Below the pieces are notes generated by a model that made no database searches, was not told where the DNA came from, and saw only the letters and a list, made by a program, of their open reading frames with translations. A program made the translations under genes and the position numbers. This document shows, piece after piece, positions 33,805 through 42,572 of a DNA stretch of 56,217 nt. Source of the DNA: an uncultured Corynebacterium sp. (lineage in GTDB: Bacteria > Actinomycetota > Actinomycetes > Mycobacteriales > Mycobacteriaceae); contig NZ_CAMIHZ010000014.1 of assembly GCF_946222305.1 (NCBI RefSeq), positions 1-56,217 of the forward strand. The letters are read 5' to 3'. Within the stretch, counting starts at the first letter, position 1, and the number at the start of each line of letters is the position of its first letter.

Positions 33805-34824
33805 TTAAGCGTTCAATGCGCGCAGGATGTGTGGGCGCGCATTACGCAGCTCGATGTTCCAATAAGGCCAGTTGTGAACACCAGTGGCCGGGTAGCTCAC
33901 CACGGGGCGAGCACCAGCTACGCGAGCGGCAACCTCGAACTTCGCGGTGGAAGTGCGGGACAGCCACTCCAGTGCAACACCAGAGGCAACACCAGATGGG
34001 TCGTTGAGGAAGTTTTCCTTAGCGGTGGTCATACCACCGGCAGCGGAAAGGTACATCGGCATGCCACGGTAGCGACCAGCCTGGACGGTTGGGTCGTTAC
34101 GGAAGCGAATTGGATCCACTGGGGAACCCCACATATCCCAGATGCGAGCACCCGGGCCACCGGCCTGCACCATCGCATACTGGAGGCCGAGGTACATGCC
34201 TGGCCAGGTTGGGTTCAGGTAGCCGGAAAGGGAGGACACGTGCTTGAACTGGTTACGGTGCCATGCAGCCAGGTTCATGGCAGCGGTACCGCCCATGGAC
34301 AGGCCAACCACAGCATTGTTGCGTGGGCTCACACCGAAGTTGCGCTGCAGGTAGCCGGGCAGCTCACGGGTGAGGAAGGTCTCCCACTTAGGCTTCTTTG
34401 GGCCGCCCGTGCCACCGTAAGGTGCAATCCAGTCTGCGTAGAACTGAGCCTGGCCACCAACTGGCATCACTAGGGTCACGTTGTCGTTGACGAAAGCATC
34501 CACGCCACGCCCCTGGTAGGTCCAGCCGTTCCAGTCCTGGCGAGCACGGAGACCATCGAGCATGTACAGGCCGGCGTTACCACCGCGGGAAGCAGGCTTG
34601 ATCTGGACCTTGATCTTCTGCTTCATGGCAGGAGAGTAAACCCAGCAGTTTTGAACGTAGAACTTGTATGGGCTCCAGGTGCAACCTGGGCGCAGGCGCG
34701 TGCGATTATCCGCAGCGGAAGCGGAAGGCGATGCAATGGTGACCAAGCCCATTGCGGTGGTCAGCGCCACCATCAGGGAGAGGATCTTCTTTCCCCACCC
34801 CTGTGCGGTCTGATGAGCGTTCAT
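33805..34824 (-). CDS. cmt2: Trehalose mycolyltransferase
   Basis: A second antigen-85-type mycolyltransferase, 339 residues and without LGFP repeats. The signal peptide ends near residue 37 (SPSASA). The nucleophile elbow is VVGLSMGGTAAMNLA (Ser about 176), and the catalytic His is in GVHNWPYWNIEL near the C-terminus. LDGLRARQDWNGW and MPVGGQAQFYADW are family signatures shared with its neighbour. I chose the ATG at 34824, nine bases after AGAGAG; an in-frame TTG at 34842 is less likely. It has its own terminator. In C. glutamicum the gene upstream of this enzyme is, as I recall, aftB, which is missing here. The symbol follows C. glutamicum usage and is tentative. Confidence 0.94.
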   Translation of the reverse strand: MNAHQTAQGWGKKILSLMVALTTAMGLVTIASPSASAADNRTRLRPGCTWSPYKFYVQNCWVYSPAMKQKIKVQIKPASRGGNAGLYMLDGLRARQDWNGWTYQGRGVDAFVNDNVTLVMPVGGQAQFYADWIAPYGGTGGPKKPKWETFLTRELPGYLQRNFGVSPRNNAVVGLSMGGTAAMNLAAWHRNQFKHVSSLSGYLNPTWPGMYLGLQYAMVQAGGPGARIWDMWGSPVDPIRFRNDPTVQAGRYRGMPMYLSAAGGMTTAKENFLNDPSGVASGVALEWLSRTSTAKFEVAARVAGARPVVSYPATGVHNWPYWNIELRNARPHILRALNA

Positions 34825-34996
34825 GTACTTAGACTCTCTCAAGATGTTTAACGTCGAAAGAGTACGTTACCAAAAAGTTACTAAACCATCTACTTGGTTC
34901 CCTACGGATTTAACCCCCACGCCCCCGCTCCTCGGGAAAATTCATCACCCCAACTCCACTTTTGCCACGGAGAGGCACTTTGCACGCATCAGAAAA

Positions 34997-35024
34997 TCGC
35001 CCACTCCCAAAGGGGAGCAGGCGA
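34997..35024. terminator. Terminator after ubiA
   Basis: The bases TCGCC-CACTCCC and GGGAG-CAGGCGA form an imperfect stem around AAAG. On the minus strand it starts about 30 bases past the ubiA stop and is followed by TTTTC. Confidence 0.7.
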
Positions 35025-35054
35025 CTATGCGGCACGTAGAGGCGTCGGAGAAGA

Positions 35055-36080
35055 CTAGAGAGCCGGTACGACGTAAACCGCCATCGCAATGGTGAAGATC
35101 CACGCCAAAGCTAGGAGCTGCAAAGTGCGGTCCTTCAGGGCGATCTCATCGGGCGCACCACCATCACCGCGATCAACATCAGACGCATAGCGCAAGATGG
35201 CGACGGTAAACGGCACCATGGAAATCTGGTACCAGACAGCTGCGGAACCCTCCGAGCGCTGGGATAGATCGAAGCCCCACAGCGCGTAGCACAGCACCAC
35301 GGCGGTAGCAGCCAGAGTCCAAACGAAGCGCAGGTACGTCGGGGTGTAACTTTCTAGGGACTTGCGAATCTTCGCGCCGGAGCGCAGCGACAACTTCAGC
35401 TCCGCGTAGCGCTTACCCGCCGCCATGAACAGCGAGCCGAAGGCTGCCACCAGCAGGAACCACTGGGATAGAACAATCGAAGCCGCCACACCGCCGGCCA
35501 TGGCACGCAGCATGAAACCGGAGCTGACCAGCGCGATATCGATGACCGGCTGATGCTTCCAACCGAAGCAGTAGCCCAGCTGCAGCGCGATGTAGACCGC
35601 GACGACGATGGCCAAACTCGAGCCGGATGTCGCGAGGAACGATCCGCCAATGGCGACCAGGATCAAAACCACCGCCATCACATAGGCCAAGTTAACCGGC
35701 AGAACTCCGGCGGCGATAGGGCGGAAACGCTTGGTCGGGTGCGCGCGGTCAGCTTCGACATCTCGCGCATCGTTAACCAGATAAATTGAGCTGGCGGCCA
35801 AGCAGAACGCGATGAACGCGATCAGCACGTCCAACAGGACACGGCCGTGAAACAGCGAGGAGCTACCCGCCGCCGCAGGAGCCGCCACGACCAGAACGTT
35901 CTTGACCCATTGCTTCGGGCGCAGGGCCTTGATCATGGCCTCCGGCAGGTTACGGGGCGCGCGTGGACCCGCAGAATCCGTGGGCACGCTCGTTTCCGCC
36001 CGGCTGCGCTCCGGCTCCAGGCCCGAGGTATGAGGCTCGGAACCGAGCAGGGATTCCGGGCGATCTTGCTGTTCGCTCAC
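35055..36080 (-). CDS. ubiA: Decaprenyl-phosphate phosphoribosyltransferase
   Basis: Transfers phosphoribose from PRPP to polyprenyl phosphate, the first committed step to the arabinose donor DPA. The 341-residue UbiA-fold protein has nine or so membrane helices and both Asp-rich motifs: YLVNDARDVEADRAHPTKRF near residue 100 and the second-site region KRYAELKLS near 225. The first 45 residues are hydrophilic. The start is a GTG at 36080 with AGGAGAAG upstream. It is the third gene in the order glfT2, PAP2, ubiA, as in Rv3808c to Rv3806c. A terminator follows, with no aftB after it. Confidence 0.94.
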   Translation of the reverse strand: MSEQQDRPESLLGSEPHTSGLEPERSRAETSVPTDSAGPRAPRNLPEAMIKALRPKQWVKNVLVVAAPAAAGSSSLFHGRVLLDVLIAFIAFCLAASSIYLVNDARDVEADRAHPTKRFRPIAAGVLPVNLAYVMAVVLILVAIGGSFLATSGSSLAIVVAVYIALQLGYCFGWKHQPVIDIALVSSGFMLRAMAGGVAASIVLSQWFLLVAAFGSLFMAAGKRYAELKLSLRSGAKIRKSLESYTPTYLRFVWTLAATAVVLCYALWGFDLSQRSEGSAAVWYQISMVPFTVAILRYASDVDRGDGGAPDEIALKDRTLQLLALAWIFTIAMAVYVVPAL

Positions 36081-36139
36081 CGTTTCTTCTCCTGTCCTGT
36101 GACTTTTTCTCGACGCTTTTGTTTTTGACGCCCAGCGCT

Positions 36140-36682
36140 TTAGCCGAGCATCACCTTCCGCGTGATACCGGCGGTGGTGGCGCCGATAATGCTGCCTAGC
36201 GCGACATCGGTGGGATAGTGCACGCCCAGTACCAACCGGGACAGTGCCATGGCGGGAATGCCCACTAATGGTAGCGGGTTACCTAGCGTTTGAGCGGTAC
36301 CGACGAGCGCAGCCGTGGAACTCGTGGCGTGCGACGAGGGGAAGCTCAGCTTGGATGGCGTGCCCACGCCGATGGTGATGCGCGGATCGTGCGGGCGGGG
36401 CCGGCGGATGATGCGTTTGATGATCACCGAGGCGGCGTGCGCGGAAAACGCGCCCACTCCCGTAGCCAACCATTCCTTCTTGCGCGGTTTATCCAAGGCG
36501 TATCCCGCTGCGGCGAGCGCCATCCAGCCCAGAGCGTGTTCGCCGAAAAGGCTCATTGCTCGAGCGGTAGGCAGCACGCCTGGTTGGGAAGAGATGTTCT
36601 TCTGGATGTCCACCAGCAGATCGGATTCTCCCCACGGGTCGCCTGCGATGGAGCCGTTCCCGGTGGATTCAGTGGTCGTCAC
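36140..36682 (-). CDS. PAP2-family phosphatase (Rv3807c-like)
   Basis: A 180-residue membrane phosphatase with the three PAP2 motifs: KRIIRRPRP, FPSSHAT and SRLVLGVHYPTDV. By position next to ubiA it probably removes the 5-phosphate from polyprenyl-phosphoryl-5-phosphoribose in the arabinose donor pathway, as proposed for Rv3807c. Its stop and the next gene's start are 59 bases apart, and its start lies only one base from the glfT2 stop, so the group is an operon. Confidence 0.9.
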   Translation of the reverse strand: MTTTESTGNGSIAGDPWGESDLLVDIQKNISSQPGVLPTARAMSLFGEHALGWMALAAAGYALDKPRKKEWLATGVGAFSAHAASVIIKRIIRRPRPHDPRITIGVGTPSKLSFPSSHATSSTAALVGTAQTLGNPLPLVGIPAMALSRLVLGVHYPTDVALGSIIGATTAGITRKVMLG

Positions 36683-36683
36683 G

Positions 36684-38828
36684 TTAGTTTTTCTCCTGGG
36701 CTGGTTTTTCGTCCTGGCCCGAGTTGTCGTCTAGGCCCGAATTGGCTCCGGTGGCCGCCGCGTGTGCTGGTTCGAAGATCTTCGCCCAAGCTTCTTTACT
36801 GGTTAGTTCTGGGTGAGCTGCGCGGTAGCGCGTGCGCATTTCATCGAAGCGAGCAGCAACTTCCTTCTGCAGTCGGGCAGAATCCTTCGCCAAGGCGATC
36901 ATCTGACCGCGGTCACGCTTGCGGTAGACCACTCCCCGACCATCAGCCGTGGTCACGGTCGCACCATCCACGCGGGACAGGCTGAACCACCGCGCCTCGA
37001 TGGGTGGCAGGTTGACCTGGGGCACGTGGTGATGACGGGCATCAGCGGAGCGCGCGTTGTTCAGCAGCCCCTGTGTCAAGGTCTTAATCTTAATCAACGG
37101 CTTCGTCGGGATATTCGTCAAACCAGCTGGACCGCCAGAAGGTGCCGGCAGATCAGAAGCACTCGACAGAACCTGCGCATCCGAGTAGTTCTTACGCAGC
37201 TTATTAATACGTGGCAGGGCGGTATCGAGAATGTCGAAGAGCTGTTCGGGACCTGCCAGGAAGTCCTTCATCGCTTCGTTCTGAATAGCCACGGTGGAGT
37301 ACTCCAAGCACAACAGGTGCTTTGCGGTGGCCTTCGCCATGGAAGTGATAATGCCGCGCGGGGAGCCATCGTGCTGGATGGCAGCGACGATGAGACGGTT
37401 GCGCAGGTGGAAGTACGCCTGCCAGTCGATAGCATCGTCCTTGTCAGACCACGCCATGTGCCAGATCGCGATGCCGGGCCAGGAAGCGGTCGGGAAGCCG
37501 GCATCCTTGGCACGCAAGCCGAATTCGCCGTCGTCCCACTTGATGAACAGAGGCAGGGGTTGGCCGATGGTTTCCGCAACGACGCGCGGGATCATGCACA
37601 TCCACCAGCCGTTGTAATCGACATCGATGCGACGGTGCAGATCCTTGGAGTCGATCTCCTCGCCAGAGGCGTTTCTCCCGTAGGAACCACGGTCGCGCAG
37701 AGGGTGCTTGTAGAAATCGTGGTCGTAGTGCGTTCGAGGTGCAGCAGTCCACATGAAGGAGCCGCGGTCGATAACCTCACCCATGGTGTGCAGGTGGCTA
37801 CGCTCCTGCAGGTTCAGCATCTGGCCGCCAATGAGCATCGGAGATTTCGCGTAGCGCGCCGCAGCTAGGGACCGCAGCACCGCGTCTGGCTCGATCTGGA
37901 TGTCGTCATCCATGTACAGAATGAACGGACTATCGGTGCCGCGCTCAGGGTGGCGGGCTTCGTACATGATGCGGGAATAACCGCCGGAACCACCCAAGTT
38001 GCCCTGTGGGCAGATGCGCAAGCGATCACCGAAATGCTCCGCTACGGCTGGGAAATCGGACTCATCAGCTGGATGTTTATCGCCCTGATCAGGCATGATC
38101 ACCGTATCGATGACGGAATCGACGACCGCATCAGAAGACAGTGCCTCCAAGGCAGCCACGGCGTCCGTGGGCCGGTTGAACGTAGGGATGCCCACGGTCA
38201 CACGCGGTTCGGCCACGGGCAGAACGTCACCAGCGGAGTACTCGACAATTTCGCCGGTCGCTGGGTCGGGCAGCTTGGCGTCGGAAACTAAAACCTGCCC
38301 TTCGGCGGCCTTGGTGGCATACCACCCAGCCGAGTGCAAGGTCACGGCAGATTCGCAGGTGATGTCGAACCAGATCCAACCGCCATCCTCAAATGGTGCG
38401 AGGGAAATGGTGAACTCCGCGGTGCCGTGGCCGACCTCATCGGTCTGTACGACATCGCCGGTCACGGCAATGCGGGAACCGTCGATCTTGGAACGGTAGA
38501 TATCGATGCGGGCATCGCCGGTGAGCTCCACGCGCAACTGCACCTCGTCCAGCTGTGACCAGCGGCGCCAGTAGGAAGCCGGGAATGCATTGAAGTAGGA
38601 CTCAAAAGAGATCTCCGTGCCACCCGGGATGGTGCACGAAGTGCGAGACAGTGCGGTGACACGCCCGGCAGTGGACTGCTCGTCTTCAACAATGTATAGC
38701 GATCGCACATCCCGTGGTTCACCGCGCTTCGGGAGAATAACCCGAGCGAGGCGGGCGGGATCGAAGGAATCGCGTGTTTCAGACTGAGCTTGAACACTCA
38801 TGTTTTCAGACTTAGTTTGAGCAGCCAT
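36684..38828 (-). CDS. glfT2: Galactofuranosyltransferase GlfT2
   Basis: Polymerises the galactan of arabinogalactan from UDP-galactofuranose at the cytoplasmic face of the membrane. The protein is about 714 residues. It has an N-terminal beta-rich domain, then a GT2 fold with VGIPTFNRPTDAVAALEAL, the metal-binding ILYMDDDIQIEPDAVL and a catalytic region around IKWDDGEFGLRAKDAGF and GIAIWHMAWSDKDD; a helical C-terminal domain follows. I chose the ATG at 38828 with GGAGG 14 bases upstream; the ATG at 38801 is an alternative. The gene begins the glfT2-PAP2-ubiA operon. It is somewhat longer than the mycobacterial enzyme, mainly at the two ends. Confidence 0.94.
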   Translation of the reverse strand: MAAQTKSENMSVQAQSETRDSFDPARLARVILPKRGEPRDVRSLYIVEDEQSTAGRVTALSRTSCTIPGGTEISFESYFNAFPASYWRRWSQLDEVQLRVELTGDARIDIYRSKIDGSRIAVTGDVVQTDEVGHGTAEFTISLAPFEDGGWIWFDITCESAVTLHSAGWYATKAAEGQVLVSDAKLPDPATGEIVEYSAGDVLPVAEPRVTVGIPTFNRPTDAVAALEALSSDAVVDSVIDTVIMPDQGDKHPADESDFPAVAEHFGDRLRICPQGNLGGSGGYSRIMYEARHPERGTDSPFILYMDDDIQIEPDAVLRSLAAARYAKSPMLIGGQMLNLQERSHLHTMGEVIDRGSFMWTAAPRTHYDHDFYKHPLRDRGSYGRNASGEEIDSKDLHRRIDVDYNGWWMCMIPRVVAETIGQPLPLFIKWDDGEFGLRAKDAGFPTASWPGIAIWHMAWSDKDDAIDWQAYFHLRNRLIVAAIQHDGSPRGIITSMAKATAKHLLCLEYSTVAIQNEAMKDFLAGPEQLFDILDTALPRINKLRKNYSDAQVLSSASDLPAPSGGPAGLTNIPTKPLIKIKTLTQGLLNNARSADARHHHVPQVNLPPIEARWFSLSRVDGATVTTADGRGVVYRKRDRGQMIALAKDSARLQKEVAARFDEMRTRYRAAHPELTSKEAWAKIFEPAHAAATGANSGLDDNSGQDEKPAQEKN

Positions 38829-38971
38829 GGGCCGAGAGCGAACCTCCACGTAGACAGTATTACTCGTCAATTATCCACGACTGGCCCGCCGACGGCGCCC
38901 TGCGCCACGCCCAAACAGAGCATTGGCAGGGGACCTTAAGGGAGTTCCAGCCCTCCGCTAGGCTGCACCCT

Positions 38972-39001
38972 TGCAGAGATAATCTGCATCGCGGGCCGCG
39001 A
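38972..39001. terminator. Two stem-loops downstream of glf
   Basis: TGCAGA/TCTGCA with loop GATAA (38972-38988) and TCGCGG-G-CCGCGA (38989-39001) lie side by side, about 25-50 bases past the glf stop. Neither has a T-run, so termination is possible but unproven. Confidence 0.4.
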
Positions 39002-39024
39002 ATCCCCCGGTCTCCACCGAGTAG

Positions 39025-40194
39025 CTAGAGCAGCTCGTCGATCTTGTTGTCGTACATGCTCAGCGCAGAACCGATGGCCATATGCATGTCGAGGTACTGG
39101 TAGGTGCCCAGGCGACCGCCGAAGAAGACCTTGTTCTCCTCGGTCTCCTGCTGCGCCAGCTCGCGGTACTTCTGCAGCTTTTCGCGATCTTCCGGGGTGT
39201 TGATGGGGTAATACACTTCCTCGTCGCGCTCGGCGAAGCGGGAGTACTCCTTGACGATGATCGTTTTGTCCTTGGCGTGCTCAGCTTCGCGCTCTGGGTG
39301 GAAGTGGCGGAACTCGTGGATGCGGGTGTAGGGCACGTCCGCATCGTTGTAGTTCATCACGGAGGTTCCCTGGAAGTCGCCCGTGTTCAACACCTCGGTT
39401 TCGAAGTCGAGGGTGCGCCAGCCCAGTTCGCCCTCTTGGTAGCCGAAGTACTTATCCAGCGGACCGGTGTACACCACAGGGGTTCCGGGGTTTTCTTCCA
39501 TGATCTGGTCGCGAACCTCGAACCAGTCGGTGTCCAAACGGACATCGATGTTATCGCTGGCGACCATCTTTTCCATCCACGCGGTGTAGCCGTCGACCGG
39601 CAAGCCCTCGTAGGTGTCGTTGAAATAGCGGTTGTTAAAGGTGTAGCGCACCGGCAGGCGGCTGATGATGGAAGCCGGCAGCTCCTTGGGGTCAGTCTGC
39701 CACTGCTTGGCGGTGTAGTGCTTCACGAAGGCTTCGTACAGCGGACGACCGATCAGCGCGATCGCCTTTTCCTCTAGGTTCCTTGCGGAGTGCGGATCTT
39801 GGTCGCCGCGCTGTTCCTCGATCAGCTTCTTTGCCTCGTCCGGCGTGTAGTAGCGACCGAAAAACTGGTTGATTAGGCCCAATCCCATGGGGAACTGGTA
39901 GGCGTTGCCGTCGTGCATCGCGAACACGCGGTGCTGGTAGTCGGTGAATTCAGTGAACTGGTTGACGTATTCCCACACGCGCTCGTTGGAGGTGTGGAAC
40001 AGGTGCGCGCCGTACTTGTGCACCTCGATGTTGGTTTCTGGGTCGCGCTCAGAATAAGCATTGCCACCCAGGTGAGAACGCTTTTCGATCATCAGCACCT
40101 TCGCGTCCTTGAGGGTGGAGGCGCGCTCTGCCACGGTCAGGCCAAACAGGCCGGTACCTACAACAATGAGGTCGTACTTCGCTTTTTCACTCAT
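39025..40194 (-). CDS. glf: UDP-galactopyranose mutase
   Basis: Interconverts UDP-galactopyranose and UDP-galactofuranose, supplying GlfT2. The 389-residue flavoenzyme has the N-terminal FAD-binding motif DLIVVGTGLFGLTVAERAS, the family signature EKRSHLGGNAYSERD, the substrate region KHYTAKQWQTDPKELPASII with NNRYFNDTYEGLPVDGY, and the C-terminal FFGGRLGTYQYLDMHMAIGSA. I chose the ATG at 40194 because it starts directly before the Rossmann strand; a longer frame to 40392 runs into the neighbouring gene. It lies at the end of the serS-plsC-HAD-TIGR02611 group. Confidence 0.96.
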   Translation of the reverse strand: MSEKAKYDLIVVGTGLFGLTVAERASTLKDAKVLMIEKRSHLGGNAYSERDPETNIEVHKYGAHLFHTSNERVWEYVNQFTEFTDYQHRVFAMHDGNAYQFPMGLGLINQFFGRYYTPDEAKKLIEEQRGDQDPHSARNLEEKAIALIGRPLYEAFVKHYTAKQWQTDPKELPASIISRLPVRYTFNNRYFNDTYEGLPVDGYTAWMEKMVASDNIDVRLDTDWFEVRDQIMEENPGTPVVYTGPLDKYFGYQEGELGWRTLDFETEVLNTGDFQGTSVMNYNDADVPYTRIHEFRHFHPEREAEHAKDKTIIVKEYSRFAERDEEVYYPINTPEDREKLQKYRELAQQETEENKVFFGGRLGTYQYLDMHMAIGSALSMYDNKIDELL

Positions 40195-40274
40195 GGCGCC
40201 AAGGTTACCCGGCGCGCCGACATTCGGAGGGCAGGCACTCCGGGGCTTTCTTTGGCTCGACGCCCCGCGCTCCC

Positions 40275-40727
40275 CTAGTGCAGCCCCAGCCAGTCCGGAA
40301 GCCAATCCACGGCCGGTTGCAGCCACGGGCGGGTCCAGTCCAACATGCCCAGTTTCCATCCAGCCCAGAAGAGAAAGGCGAAGATACACCAAGTGAAGAT
40401 GAGCAAGATGAGCCCGATCAGCCCTTTGATGGCCAGCGGTTGCCTTTTGAACCAGGCGTCAATGAGGTCATACTTTTCCACCGCCCAGTGCAGGAGTCGG
40501 TGTGGCCATTCCAGTTCGAGCGACAAGATGCCAATGGACACGAAAACCATGAGCCAACCGGGGCCGGGGAAGGGGATCGCCACGATGCCGACAACGACCA
40601 TGATCCATCCCACGACGAGCGTGACGGGGCGCACGAGGAATCCAAATTTCGGATTCTTTTTCAACTTCTCGTGGTGCGCGCGGATCTTCTCCACCCGTTG
40701 ATGTACCGCCTCGCTCATCGCGGACAT
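40275..40727 (-). CDS. TIGR02611-type small membrane protein
   Basis: A 150-residue protein with three or four membrane helices and the motif IPFPGPGWLMVFVSIGILSLELEWPHRLLHW, typical of the actinobacterial TIGR02611 (PGPGW-type) family of unknown function. A basic N-terminal helix precedes the first membrane segment. Its ATG is at the stop of the HAD gene, so the two are coupled. It lies between the HAD gene and glf. Confidence 0.85.
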   Translation of the reverse strand: MSAMSEAVHQRVEKIRAHHEKLKKNPKFGFLVRPVTLVVGWIMVVVGIVAIPFPGPGWLMVFVSIGILSLELEWPHRLLHWAVEKYDLIDAWFKRQPLAIKGLIGLILLIFTWCIFAFLFWAGWKLGMLDWTRPWLQPAVDWLPDWLGLH

Positions 40728-40729
40728 CT

Positions 40730-41584
40730 CTAATGCCTCCTCGTGCGGCAGGCCGGATCGAACCAGCGGGTCAGGTACTCCGCTACTCCATCGTCGTCGT
40801 TAGACAACGTCACGGCGTCCGCTGTCGCCTTCACTTCTTCGCGAGCGTTGCCCATCGCAACCCCGGTGCCCGCCCATTTCAGCATTTCTAAATCATTGGG
40901 CATGTCGCCGAATACGATGACCTCGTCCGCGCTCACTCCCACGGAGTCGGCTACCCATTCCAGCGCCGATCGCTTGGAGACACCCGGCGCGCTGATCTCC
41001 ACGAGGCCACCTTCCCAGGAGAACGTGGCGTGGGCAATGGCTGGATCGATGTACGGGGCCACCGCTTCATACAGCGCCGCTGAACTGCGCCGATGATCGC
41101 GCACCAGGAGTTTGACCGCAGGCATGGACACGAGTTCTTCCCACCGCACCGTGGCGTGTTCGTCTGAGGCCCAGGCATGGTCGTAGTTCGCCGTCACGCA
41201 AAACAGCTCGCCTTCCCTGTCGAAAGCACTGTGCCCCACCCTTTCCGCGGCGAAACCCCATTCGGGATCAACTGCCCGGAGTGTTTCCACGAGGCTGCGC
41301 TGCACGTCCGGCGACAGCGTCTCAGAGTGCACGACCCGATCCAATGCGCTGTCATACACCACGGCACCGTTGGCGCAGACCACAACGGGGCGCACGTTGA
41401 TTTGCTCCAGCACGGGCAGCAGCCAGCGCGCGGGTCGGCCGGTAGCCAGAGTGAACACGGTGCCTTGTCGTACCATGTCGTCGATCATCCCGCTCATCCG
41501 GGTCGATACGCGCTCCCGGTGGTCTAGCAGCGTGCCATCAACGTCGCTGACCACCAGTTTCGGCCTCTGTGCCGGCCCTCGCAT
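40730..41584 (-). CDS. HAD-family phosphatase (Cof type)
   Basis: A 284-residue haloacid-dehalogenase hydrolase with a Cof-type cap. Motif I is VVSDVDGTLL, motif II is FTLATGRPA, and motif IV is VIVFGDMPNDLEMLKWAG near the C-terminus; the Lys of motif III is expected in VSKRSALEW. Such enzymes act on sugar phosphates or other small phosphoesters; the substrate is unknown. I chose the ATG at 41584, 11 bases after GAGGAG. It is followed by the TIGR02611 gene with coupled start and preceded closely by the plsC-like gene. Confidence 0.9.
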   Translation of the reverse strand: MRGPAQRPKLVVSDVDGTLLDHRERVSTRMSGMIDDMVRQGTVFTLATGRPARWLLPVLEQINVRPVVVCANGAVVYDSALDRVVHSETLSPDVQRSLVETLRAVDPEWGFAAERVGHSAFDREGELFCVTANYDHAWASDEHATVRWEELVSMPAVKLLVRDHRRSSAALYEAVAPYIDPAIAHATFSWEGGLVEISAPGVSKRSALEWVADSVGVSADEVIVFGDMPNDLEMLKWAGTGVAMGNAREEVKATADAVTLSNDDDGVAEYLTRWFDPACRTRRH

Positions 41585-41607
41585 CGCTCGACTATCTCCT
41601 CGTGTTC

Positions 41608-42561
41608 TCACTTCTTCTTGCGGTTCATTTGCTGTTGCAGCTTCACGATTGGCTTCTTCCAGTTGGGTGCTGCCGCCAATTGTTGCTGTTCTTTTTCCCG
41701 ACGCCGCTTTTCCTCGACTTGGGCCTCCGCCCTCTTACGTTTGCGCTTGGCTTGGTCTTCCCGGTCCTTGATCGTGGCTTCTTCCAGCGAAGGGGCGGTG
41801 CCACCCATGCTGGCGGGTACCCAGTACTCTCCCTTCGGCATGGGGCCGAACTCACGTTCGTAGATGCGGCGATTTTCCTCCAGCTGCTGCACCATCGCGC
41901 GGTGCAAACGGTCGGTGGTTTCCGTGGCATCGGCAGTGACCTCCACCGGCTCACCCACGATCATCACCAATTTGGCGTTCTTCGGACGCCAGATGGGCTT
42001 GTGTCCCTTGGTCCAGACTTGTTGTGATCCCCAGATGGTCAGCGGGATCAGGGGGACGTTGGCGTCATAGGCAATCTTGGCTGCACCTTGACGGAATTCC
42101 TTAATTTCAAAGGAGCGCGAAATGGTGGCTTCTGGGAAGATGCCCACCAGCTGGCCTTTCCGGAGGCGACGGATGGCTTCGTCCACGCTGGCTTGGCCAT
42201 CCGCACGGTCGACGGGGATGTGTTTCATGGCGCGCATGAGTGCGCCCACGCCTTTGACGTCGAAGATTTCCTTCTTAGCCATGAAACGGACAAGCCTCCG
42301 TCCGTTGAAGTGGGCGGGGATGCCACCGTAGACGAAGTCCCAGTACCCCGTGTGGTTAACCGCGATCATCGCGCCGCCGGTAGCTGGGATGTTATCGGGA
42401 CTGACAATGCGCACTTCTAGGTTTTGCACCCAGTCCATCCATTTTTTGGCAATGGGGACGATCAGGCGGGAATACGGGAACTCCGCTGCCTCCTCACTGT
42501 GATTGGGGGCAGGGTCAAAACCTTGAGGCAGTCGGATGAAGCGATCTTTGGTGAGGGCCAT
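41608..42561 (-). CDS. 1-acyl-glycerol-3-phosphate acyltransferase (PlsC-like)
   Basis: A 317-residue acyltransferase of the PlsC/LPLAT family, acting on lysophosphatidic acid or a related lipid at the membrane. The HX4D block is VNHTGYWDFVYGG, the second block is GALMRAMKHIPVDRADG and the third is LVGIFPEATISRS. The last 60 residues form a strongly charged, Lys/Arg/Glu/Gln-rich helix that ends in a basic stretch and may bind membranes or nucleic acid. The ATG at 42561 begins 11 bases after the serS stop. The group serS-plsC-HAD-TIGR02611 appears to be one operon. Confidence 0.88.
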   Translation of the reverse strand: MALTKDRFIRLPQGFDPAPNHSEEAAEFPYSRLIVPIAKKWMDWVQNLEVRIVSPDNIPATGGAMIAVNHTGYWDFVYGGIPAHFNGRRLVRFMAKKEIFDVKGVGALMRAMKHIPVDRADGQASVDEAIRRLRKGQLVGIFPEATISRSFEIKEFRQGAAKIAYDANVPLIPLTIWGSQQVWTKGHKPIWRPKNAKLVMIVGEPVEVTADATETTDRLHRAMVQQLEENRRIYEREFGPMPKGEYWVPASMGGTAPSLEEATIKDREDQAKRKRKRAEAQVEEKRRREKEQQQLAAAPNWKKPIVKLQQQMNRKKK

Positions 42562-42572
42562 GGGTACTGAGG

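Noticed and set aside
40195..40392. 66-codon N-terminal extension of glf
   Set aside because: It overlaps the next gene, and the FAD-binding strand begins directly after the ATG at 40194.
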